This document shows positions 1 to 8,400 of a stretch of DNA of 64,000 nucleotides, piece after piece (the stretch's first letter is position 1; every line of letters begins with the position of its first letter). The position numbers and the translations under genes were made by a program. The DNA comes from Symsagittifera roscoffensis. Its lineage: Eukaryota > Xenacoelomorpha > Acoela > Convolutidae. The DNA is taken from positions 1 through 64,000 of the forward strand of contig NW_026971272.1 in NCBI RefSeq assembly GCF_963678635.1. The letters are read 5' to 3'. A model generated the notes under the pieces. It was given only the letters and a program-made list of their open reading frames with translations. It was not told the origin of the DNA and searched no databases.

Positions 1-105
1 CCCACTTCAGCAAATATTAAGCAACTCAGTATTATTACCGACCCCTCAGTATTCCCATACTTAGCCTAATTATTGTGATAAACTTATTAAATAGTTTTAT
101 ATACG

Positions 106-329
106 ATGGTTAGAAAAGCTAAAGAAGAAGAAGGAGCAACACACTGGTTCAAATGTTCGATGGGTGTTCGACAGCTGTGGTGCATGGGTTGAGGTTTGGA
201 TACCGAAGGTAGTGCCAAAGGACTTCCTTAAACTACTACTGTACTGCGGTTTTTGTGCCGCCGAAAAACTAGACAGTCAGGAGAAAGCAATCGAACAGTT
301 ACAGAACCAACTCCAAGCGTCTACCACCA
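106..329 (+). pseudogene. LINE ORF1, N-terminal part, frameshifted and interrupted
   Basis: An ATG at 106 opens a frame with a Trp/Cys-rich start (HWFKC) that hits a stop near 190. The better continuation lies in another frame from about 167, with a Cys-rich segment (FDSCGAW, later YCGFC) and then a Gln/Glu-rich helix running into 329. A Cys-rich N-terminus followed by a helix is what PHD-like ORF1 proteins of CR1-type LINEs look like. One indel near 160 would explain the frame change. The protein would have bound RNA or DNA as part of the LINE ribonucleoprotein. The gene is dead: frameshifted and cut by an 18-kb insertion. Confidence 0.55.
325..329. other. Target-site duplication CACCA, left copy
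   Basis: CACCA sits immediately before the TG that starts the LTR element, and the same five bases follow its final CA at 18475-18479. A 5-bp duplication is usual for Ty3/Gypsy integrases. Confidence 0.85.
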
Positions 330-802
330 TGTAACATTCGCCCGGAAGATACATATCGACGGATAACAAAACTAAGTCTTAAGACGACTGGCTAGCGTCT
401 AAACAGAGCTTTGCATGTTTTTCACCGTCTCTACCAAGCCAGTACTTTTCGGTGGTCTTTCTCACATCAGGCTGACAAAAACGCTACTGTTCTCCGGCTT
501 CGACCAGAACGCTCAAATTAACTGAATTACATGCAAAGTTAGTGAGCTCATGGCTGGGTCTCTGTATCCCCAGACCACGAGGTCACTCCTAAAAACAGGG
601 CTACTACTTATTATATTACTATTGTTTTTGTTCAGTAGATAAAAATCATCATCTCCATCGAAGATGGATCAACCCTTTCCCCCCTACTTCTAGCTCCTCA
701 TTCTTGTCAAAACGAATTAAGATCTTAATTAAATTCAAGTCAGGACATGACGGATGCTAAAATTCAATATAAGTTCATAAAAGTCCACGTCCCGAGACCC
801 TT

Positions 803-820
803 CCGGATTCTTGAATCCGG
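803..820. promoter_or_regulatory. Inverted CCGGATTC pair in the LTR
   Basis: CCGGATTC and GAATCCGG are separated by TT, giving an 8-bp perfect inverted pair. The left half belongs to a GACCCTTCCGGATT copy at 796-809, the same motif that is repeated in the leader. The second LTR has it at 18030-18047. A protein-binding site or a short RNA hairpin are both possible. Confidence 0.45.
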
Positions 821-880
821 TAAATCAAGCTTCTTAATATCCAGTTCACAATAACTCGGAAGGCTGGGTTTTACCCTTCA

Positions 881-930
881 CCGTTGCTCGCAACGGCCTT
901 GCAACTATTGTAACAGCACAATAGTTGCAA
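881..930. promoter_or_regulatory. Two adjacent hairpins in the LTR
   Basis: 881-896 can form a 6-bp stem (CCGTTG/CAACGG) with a CTCG loop. 899-930 can form a perfect 13-bp stem (TTGCAACTATTGT and its complement) with a 6-base loop. Both recur at 18108-18157. Hairpins in LTR transcripts often serve polyadenylation control or packaging; the role here is not shown. Confidence 0.5.
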
Positions 931-1247
931 CTCGGAACGTCCTCTGCTGTTCGATAGTTCGTTGTTGTTTTTTTAGTCTCGATTTCGTACTGTTCGTAAT
1001 CGCAGATAAAGTTGTTCTGTTTCTTTCTGCTATTTTAGCTAAAATGGCCGTCTCTGACGTTTCTCAGAAATATGACGTCATAATTCGAATTTTTAAAAAT
1101 TAGAATTCCAGAATCTTCTAGCCTTCACCGTTTGGCTAATCGTTCAAATAACGTCCTTATCCGTTCTAAATCGCCAATTCGGAAGGCTTGCTGCTAAAAT
1201 ACCGAATTCTGCAGAGACTGCATTTTGGCCATTCTGGTCGAATGTCA

Positions 1248-1262
1248 CATACTCCCCGGACA
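1248..1262 (-). promoter_or_regulatory. Candidate polypurine tract next to the 3' LTR
   Basis: In element sense the bases just before the 3' LTR read GTCCGGGGAGTATG, with a GGGGAG purine core. A purine-rich primer for plus-strand synthesis is expected exactly here. The tract is short and mixed, so the call is weak. The same GTCCGGGGAG occurs four more times inside the pol frame. Confidence 0.35.
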
Positions 1263-2069
1263 GTCCGGTCAATGTCCTCATTGAATCGCGCAATTTTCTA
1301 AGTGGTTACAGTGTCATCGAACAGAATTTACAAAATGCACGAAATTACTTTTACCTACGTCACATCGACTCACTGCAGAATATAAATGGCATCATACTAC
1401 ATCACTATAGCCTTCAAATTCTTTCATTAATCTGCACATTGAGGATATGACTTAAGATAAAACATATTTTCTGACTTCCAGTGTCAATATCCCGATTGAA
1501 ACTTTTTCTCCTAGATTTAAAAGGTGTTGGCTTGCAGGACAGTCCTGCCAACCAACAAGCTAAAATTATCCTACTATGCTCCTTCCCTTCGGAAATCTTG
1601 CTTGTTTATTGTCCTGAATATTAAAACTAAGAAACTTTGTGGTTAGAAAGAACAATGCAACAACCTCCCTCCTCAAGAAGTTATTCAAGTTTTTCATGTC
1701 ACCACAAAGTTATCAGTCTTCCTAAGTGATTAAAAACAATCATGCAGGCTGGAATATTTAAATATACTCTTCCCTCAAGCCTCTCTAAATAAATAATAAG
1801 TGAGTGTCTCTAAAGCCACTTCAACTAAAACCAAAATGCAAATTTATAAATGCAACAATTTCCAAACTCAACTTAAATATTTCAGCTTTCAATTACAACT
1901 TGGTTGCTTGGTTTCTCACTTGAGTTTTTCACACACATAAAACAATTTTGAGTTTTAACTTTTCTTCATTATCCCTTTGTTCTCTTCTTTTTTCGTCGTT
2001 TAGAAGTTCTAAAACTTCTAAATTCTTCTAATTTTCTTTCTTGTTGCCTCTTGTTTTCTCGACCATTCA
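1263..2069. other. Non-coding 3' region of the LTR element
   Basis: About 800 bases between the end of the third reading frame and the 3' LTR. AT-rich, no convincing frame. It holds the palindromes CCGGACAGTCCGG (1256-1268, overlapping the tract before the LTR) and GCAGGACAGTCCTGC (1534-1548). Nothing else recognised. Confidence 0.6.
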
Positions 2070-4544
2070 TCAATGCTCCATTTCCTCCTCCTGTGACGCT
2101 GACTCTGCACTCTCGGTCTCCGTGTCTTGTAGCACGTCATTGACTATCCTGACGCTGTTGGAAGCCGTCCTCCAACACTTCTGCTCTTCCACCCTCTGTT
2201 TACAGCAAGGTAGGGGATCCACGTTTGATTCTCTGTTTCTACAGAAGCTGTTGTGGAGACACAACGCCACGTTTCTTTCCAAATCTTCTTTCAGCATCTC
2301 TGCCTTCTCATTTCCACTACGCTCGCTCGTCCTGGAAATTCTTTTCACAGCGGTGGTCACTGCATTCCGATGGGTCACGAAAGCTCGCTTGAAAGCTCCT
2401 GCCCCAATGTCCAGCTGATATTCACTGTACACTCTGCCATGTTTCGACATATGCTTTTTCGCATACTCGTACAACCATGCAGTCATGTTAGCTCTGAACC
2501 ATGGCATCAATCGTTTTCTTGCCCATATCTTCTTCACTTCCATCGGAATGTTTAGAACTTTGCACATTGTCTCAAAAAGATCTAAATCTTTTAGACAATC
2601 TAATTTCTGCAATTGTTCTCTCGTCGGTGCCTCCTGTCTATTATTTCCTCTCACATGAGCTTCCAGCCATCGTATCGCCATCATAACTCCCACTATCACT
2701 ATTGTTATGGGCTGTGATGAATCTGGTAAACCCATGGAGAGCAGCTCTCCAGAGTCCCAGATCAACACCAGATTACTACGCTTGGGATACCACCAGGTCT
2801 GCAGCAAGCAGTGGCAAGGAAACTCGTCATGTGTCAACATGATGCTCCTCCAATTCCGTTTTCCCGAAGCTTCCAGCAATGGCTCCACTTCCATCATCAC
2901 TCGGTGGATCTCATCATTCTCATCTACTGCATTGTAATCTGTGACAGTTGATCCTCTCTGTTTCTGTTTTTCAAAGTCACTGAAGTTCCCGCTCACATAT
3001 CCCATGAACTTCTTTCCTAGTATTGACTCCAACTCCTCTTTGGTTCTTTCTGGAACTGCTGAGAAAATCTTACACAGTAACTCGTAAGACTTTTCAGACA
3101 TTCTTGCCAACCTCACGCACTTCGGCACTGAAAAGGCTTGATCCACAATCGTTCTTGTACTCTTCACATCCACAGCTACGAAATGTACAGGATACTTGCT
3201 CTTGCACATTGGAGCCAACATTGAACCCACCAAATATCGTGCTCCTGATGGTCTACAATAAGTTTCGCTGTGTCTGATGTTCATCTCCGTTTCGATTGCT
3301 TCCCTCCATTTTCCTATATACTTCTGCTCAGTCTGCAGAACTCCTGGGAATACTTCTACGCTGATGGCTGTGACCATCTCATGTTTCTGTTCTAGATTCA
3401 ATAGTGACTCTAAAGAACCAAACATGCTGTAGAATCCTAGTGCTGTCACTAGATTCACATCGGTTCCTCCATGGCAATCTGCTATCAGTTCCGTTTCCGT
3501 TCTTGCTTTCATCACTACATTTCCGAACAATACCGTCAACTGCTTGTGTTGTTTCTCCAGGGTTTTCACACAGTCTAGACTTCCACAAACGTGACCCTCT
3601 AGTCCACAGACTTCCGCCAGACAGCTACCAGGTTTAACCCAGTCTTCTGGTCCCCAGCCAGGCAACTCCACTCTATCTTCTCCGTTGCTCTTAGAGGCTG
3701 TTGTCATCACATTATATATGATGTTGAGGTCACGCAGGTTACAGTCCACATTCAGTTCCCTCTGTATGTCCTGTGTCGCCCGTAATATTGAGTCAGCGTT
3801 GGGACTAGGACACCACGATGGCTTCATCAATTCCCACACTGCCATCAAGCTCGTTCTCAGTAATTCATCTGAGAATCCCAACCCAAATTCCACTCTCTTG
3901 TCGGATTTTGGTACTGAAGGTGCAGTCACCTCTTCTTCCAAGACCAATCCCAATTTGGCCTGTGGATTGTTAACGCTCTTAGTCGTCACAATTCTGGACG
4001 TCCAGAATCTTAGTAACACCGCCTGCTCATAATCAAAGAAGCAATCACGTATGTCTTCACTCAGGAAAGGATTGTATGCCATCCCTATAATCCCGGATAC
4101 ATAGCTATATGACTTCTTCTTGATCGGTCCACAGTATTCACTGGATTTCGGCAATGCTCCCATAGATTCTTTAGTGAGCCTCAACTCCTTGTTTGAGAAT
4201 CTCCTGATCTCGTCTATCTTTTTCATGGGTTCCAATTCTTCAGGTTCTTTCATGTTCACCCTCATCGGTTTACTTTGCTGCATATCCAGCATTGCTAGCA
4301 AGAACATGGCTTTCGTTCGCTCATCGCCTTCCTTCAACATTTTAACACAAGTGCTTAATGCAGGTACTGAAATCTGCTCTATCAGGAATCGAATGAAACA
4401 GAGAGCGTCTCTCCGCTTTGCACACGCTACTGCTGCTCCCTCCTGGACTATCAGATCCCTCAGATTCGTCATAAGGAAAACTTTTTCCTCCTTTGATCTC
4501 TTCCTTTCTTCCGAATCATATTCTTCGCGAGTCAGTCCCATCAT
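2070..4544 (-). CDS. Third reading frame of the LTR element, unknown protein in env position
   Basis: An 824-residue frame starting at the first ATG (4544, followed by a second ATG codon). The frame is open upstream to a stop near 4626 without an earlier ATG, so a spliced or non-AUG start remains possible. I do not recognise a family. Visible features are a Cys/His cluster at about residues 303-330 (PGSCLAEVC, then HVC and LDC) that could bind zinc, one hydrophobic stretch near residue 615 (PITIVIVGVMMAI), a basic and Cys-rich C-terminal region, and an acidic tail (SQEEEMEH). There is no N-terminal signal peptide and no C-terminal membrane anchor, so it does not look like a usual envelope glycoprotein despite its position after pol. 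It has the same strand as gag-pol and is intact over 2.4 kb, which argues for selection or recent origin. Confidence 0.8.
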   Translation of the reverse strand: MMGLTREEYDSEERKRSKEEKVFLMTNLRDLIVQEGAAVACAKRRDALCFIRFLIEQISVPALSTCVKMLKEGDERTKAMFLLAMLDMQQSKPMRVNMKEPEELEPMKKIDEIRRFSNKELRLTKESMGALPKSSEYCGPIKKKSYSYVSGIIGMAYNPFLSEDIRDCFFDYEQAVLLRFWTSRIVTTKSVNNPQAKLGLVLEEEVTAPSVPKSDKRVEFGLGFSDELLRTSLMAVWELMKPSWCPSPNADSILRATQDIQRELNVDCNLRDLNIIYNVMTTASKSNGEDRVELPGWGPEDWVKPGSCLAEVCGLEGHVCGSLDCVKTLEKQHKQLTVLFGNVVMKARTETELIADCHGGTDVNLVTALGFYSMFGSLESLLNLEQKHEMVTAISVEVFPGVLQTEQKYIGKWREAIETEMNIRHSETYCRPSGARYLVGSMLAPMCKSKYPVHFVAVDVKSTRTIVDQAFSVPKCVRLARMSEKSYELLCKIFSAVPERTKEELESILGKKFMGYVSGNFSDFEKQKQRGSTVTDYNAVDENDEIHRVMMEVEPLLEASGKRNWRSIMLTHDEFPCHCLLQTWWYPKRSNLVLIWDSGELLSMGLPDSSQPITIVIVGVMMAIRWLEAHVRGNNRQEAPTREQLQKLDCLKDLDLFETMCKVLNIPMEVKKIWARKRLMPWFRANMTAWLYEYAKKHMSKHGRVYSEYQLDIGAGAFKRAFVTHRNAVTTAVKRISRTSERSGNEKAEMLKEDLERNVALCLHNSFCRNRESNVDPLPCCKQRVEEQKCWRTASNSVRIVNDVLQDTETESAESASQEEEMEH

Positions 4545-4962
4545 GCACCAGGTTGAAATTGTCCATACTGTTCTTTCCAAGTTTGATTTGATTTCGATTT
4601 CAAGTTTTGACTCAAGTGAGCAATTAAATGATCAATCCGGATCTAGAAAAGAAATCACGAATGTCACACTTGTCAATTTCACCTTAACATACATCGTTAA
4701 AATTTGCTTAAAGACAGTTCAGATAAAAAGATATTTATCCTAAAATTTATTAAAATCAATTGGTCTCTAAAATTTTGGAATTCGACCTAAGATTGGACAG
4801 TCCAAACTTTGGATCTATTCCCAAGATCGTCTTTTAGTTTTTCATGGTCACTAACCCCTACTTGCCCATGATCTTAATAACCTAACACATAACATAACAT
4901 AACACACATATCACATATTACATGCAACTTGGTCTTTGGCCTAACACCCTCTCGCTCATCAC
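4545..4962. other. Spacer between pol and the third reading frame
   Basis: About 420 bases without a gene. It contains a short run of ACATA-type repeats (about 4882-4916) and the palindrome TTGGACAGTCCAA (4793-4805), which shares its GGACAGTCC core with two palindromes downstream of the third frame. A promoter or splice acceptor for the third frame would be expected here, but none can be named. Confidence 0.5.
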
Positions 4963-5430
4963 TCAGCCTATACTTAAGTAATATTTCTTATGTAGATACA
5001 CTTGTATGTTCGTATCAGAGAATATCACGTGTACAAGCGCGTATAATTCCCGAGGATGCAGTCTTCCTCTATTTGGATCGTACACTGGAAGCGAAAGCTC
5101 CTTCACGTCCATTTCCACAAGGAAGTCCCTCAGCCTCGTCAAAGACAAGACTAGATTTTCTGGGTCCACGTGCTGCTTCTCTGTCGCCCTCGTTACCAAG
5201 AAGCATAAGTACTTTCCCGGTATCTGCGACACCGCCGGGGGTAAGGCTGCTACGCCCCCTATCCCTGGTCTTTGCTTCCAAAGGAATTCTACGTTTTTAT
5301 ATTCCCTCTTAAAATCTGCCGCTAGCGCCGTCCTAAAACTCATGTCTGCGGTGATAGCTACCGCACATGTTCTGTTTGTGAGTATGAAATCACTATCTGT
5401 TAGTATTATGTTACTAGAATATTCATTTGG
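4963..5430 (-). other. Macro-like (ADP-ribose-binding type) domain at the Pol C-terminus
   Basis: The last ~150 residues follow the pattern of OARD1/TARG1-type macro domains: a beta strand with AVAITADM, then ALAADFKREY in place of the usual lead helix, GIGGVAAL, the strand YLCFLVTR, a helix with LSLTRLRDFL, then KELSLPVYD and ALVHVIFSDTNIQVYL at the end. The order and spacing match the family from memory. The usual glycine-rich GCGLD loop is replaced by DPNRGRL, so binding or hydrolase activity may be changed or lost. Macro domains bind or remove ADP-ribose; a role against host ADP-ribosylation is inference. No profile search could be run. Confidence 0.7.
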
Positions 5431-8400
5431 TAAATTAAAATATGACTCAACTACCCTGCCTATGTCAGGTTTCTTAGGTTCTTCACCTGTTTCTGCTTCT
5501 AAGTTTCCTGTTTCTCTTGCTATTCTCAATTTTTTTATTATCAAGTTTTCAGTGTGGGTAAGTCCTACCCCCACTCCCCGGACAAAAATATCCATCGGCG
5601 TCCCCGTCGATCGCATACCGGGTATTAAGTCAAGATTAGAAGCTGGAATGAGAAGTTGTCCTTCCTGGGCAGCCCAGGAAGGATCATCTCGTTCGGTCCT
5701 AATGTATTTAGCGCTTTCGCGATCTACGTCTTGAATCGTAACGCTGGTCTTTTCAGGGTCTGATGTCATTTCGTTCAGCCACTCTAAGACACGCAGGTTC
5801 GTCAGGCCTTGTTCATTTGACTGCTGTTGCTCATCGTTGAACTCCACCTCGGGTTTCGACCAGTCGTCAACCCACTCATCGTTGTGGTCATCGACTATGC
5901 CAATGTCCTGTGACACTGTTATTTCCTCTAAACCCACTACTTCCTCCACTATTTTCTTTAGATCTATCCTATCCACTACAAAGTCGTCACCGTAAGGATT
6001 GTATTTCTTTCTTAGTCTCGTCCCGTCTTTCTGACGAGTCTGCATCGTGAACGGAAGATCTGGTTCCATGTTCTTGGGAACCTCTGTCTGTTCGGAATCC
6101 TGCCAATCTTCCTCTGCGTAGGGCAAGGTTTCATCGTCCGCTTCGATCTGTTCGTTTGGATCCAGGTCCAATGGTGTATCCGTACCTTCCTCTACGACTT
6201 CGTTTCCATCGTTCTTCTCCCTGGTGCCTTTTTCATTGACCTCACAAGCAGGATCCATCATTAGATAATCCCCTTCTTCCATGTCTGCAGGTATACACCA
6301 GTCTTCTGTCGATGGATTGTGTGGCTTGATGTTCTCGTAGTGGGCGGCTCGGCCAGTACTCAGTCTATAAAAGCGTCCCTCTTGGTGCACCTCTGTAATC
6401 ATGAAGGGTCCCCTCCACTTCTTCAGAAGCTTTTTTGTCCCTTTCGGTGGTATAACGTTCTGAAATACCCATGCGTAGTCTCCCACCGAGTAAGCCTTTG
6501 CACCAGCTGCTTTCTTGTCGAATCTTTTCCTCTGCCTTGCCTGTGCCTGCTGAGTGTTTCGTCTACACAAGTCGTTCAACTCCTGTTGGCGTCTGATCAC
6601 ATCCCTTACGTAGACCTGTGGGGATGTTTTCTTTCCCTCATACTCTGGGTAGAAGAATGTCAAGGGTAAAGATTTCTCGTGTCCCGTCAGCATCATGTGT
6701 GGACTGACTCCAGTGGTGGAGTGTTGCGTGCTATTATAAGCTCCCATCACCTGTGGAAGGTATCTGTCCCAATCGGTCATATACCTGGAACAGTATACTC
6801 TCAGCATCGATACTAACGTCCTATTCTGTCTTTCCACTAAGCCATTCGTCTGAGGGTGGTATGTCGTGGAGTGAGCCTGAGCGACCTGTGACCGTCTCAT
6901 AAGCTCTTTCGTAAGCTCGCCTACGAAAGCCGCTCCATTGTCCGATTGAAACGTCATTGGACATCCGTGTCTTGCTATCCACGTATTGATCAGGTGGTCG
7001 CATGTCTCTTCCGCTGAGGCAGTTATGCAGGGCACGGCCTCTGCATACTTCGTGAAGTGATCTATCATGACCAAGACTTGGTTGTAACCGCTGTCTGTCA
7101 TGCATATCTTCTGGTGATCTATCTGCACCACCTCGTTGAATTCAGACGATTCAATTGATTGTAAAGGAAATCGCAACTTCCTAGGATCCTTGACCTGTTG
7201 GCATGACAGACATGCTGTCACCCATTTCTCGCATGCCTTTTTCATCCCAGGCCACTCAAAGCGCTTCAGGATCCTCTGATACACTTTGTCGATCCCTTGA
7301 TGGCCCATCTGATCATGCGACCTGAATAATAGTTCTGTCTGATAGAGTTGCGGCAACACTATCGCGTTATATTTGTATAAGACCTTGTCTTCTTCTCTTC
7401 TCCTGCAAGCCACGATCCCGTCCTTGTTCAGATATAATCTCCCCTCCTTCTGCATGAAGTATTGTCTCAGGATCCTATAGCTGTCTTCTTCCAGGTCACC
7501 TTTGTCAGGTGCACCGTTTTCTATCCACCTCTTTAGGTTGCTTGTCATGCGATCATTTCTCTGCGCCCTTAGAAGGTCCGAGAGTCTGTATCTCGCCTTC
7601 AAGTACGTTTTCATGACTCTCATCTGACTGTTCAGCTCGTTGGGCTGATGTGTGTCTTCTTCCATCTTAACGCACCAAATCTTCGCCAACGGTTGTGTTT
7701 CTTGTTGAAACGGCTGAAGATCAGTCCTGACTACCTCTTTCTGCGGCAACAGGCTTATCGAACGTTTCGATACCGCTATCGTTTCTAAGTCATCCGCTGC
7801 GTTGTCAAAGACTCTTTCGCTTGGTATTAGGTAGCGATCACTGTCAGGATCCTGGTACACCTCTCTGTCCAGGTTTCTCGCCCGAGTTTCCACTAGTAGC
7901 GTGTGTATCGCCAGTTCTGACAGTTCTGATCCCGAGGTCGAATCCCTGTCTGAATAGGTGTTCATTCTCGAGCTTTCTGACTTATCATCCGTCGAAGGTG
8001 TTGTGCTGGAGACTGCACGCTCCTCCAGATCATGTCCGTATTTCCTTCGCATCCATCTGAACTCCCCGGACAAAACTTTGTTCTCTAGGTCCTGTTTCTC
8101 ATCAGGAATTTTCTCGTCTATCTCGGACTCCCCGGACAAATTTACTTGTCCCGGGTGTTGATCTTGTGATTGCTGGTTTTTCTCCTCATCCTTCTCCCCG
8201 GACAAATAGTCTTGCAGCAGATTTTGTTCTACCTCTTCACCCTCTTTTTCCCGGTCTACAAAGGTGACGGTTTTCTTTCGCTTGCTGCTCCCCTGTTCTT
8301 TCCGTCCGTAAGAAGTACTGGTTAAAATCTCTTGGGGTATTGAGGATACTAGTTGCTGAACTATTGTCCTACAATCCCTCTTGTTCTCCTCGTGCTGTTG

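Larger units (their letters stand above)
1..329 (+). mobile_element. Left fragment of a non-LTR retrotransposon (LINE), split by the LTR element
   Basis: This stretch is the upstream part of the LINE that resumes at 18480. The reading frame that ends at 329 continues in register with the frame at 18480 once the inserted element and one copy of its target duplication are removed. Bases 1-105 are AT-rich and show nothing recognisable; they could be LINE 5' UTR or older flank. The assignment to one LINE is an inference from frame continuity and from the ORF1-like character of both sides. Confidence 0.75.
330..1247 (-). repeat. LTR (3' LTR in element sense)
   Basis: Starts TGTAACATTCG and ends GAATGTCA on the + strand. 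It matches 17557-18474 over its whole length; I see only three substitutions (at 520, 692 and 982) and no indel. It contains two neighbouring hairpins (881-896, 899-930) and an inverted CCGGATTC pair (803-820). Confidence 0.95.

Noticed and set aside
2070-4544. Third frame as an envelope gene
   Set aside because: Position fits, but no signal peptide, processing site or C-terminal membrane anchor is visible.
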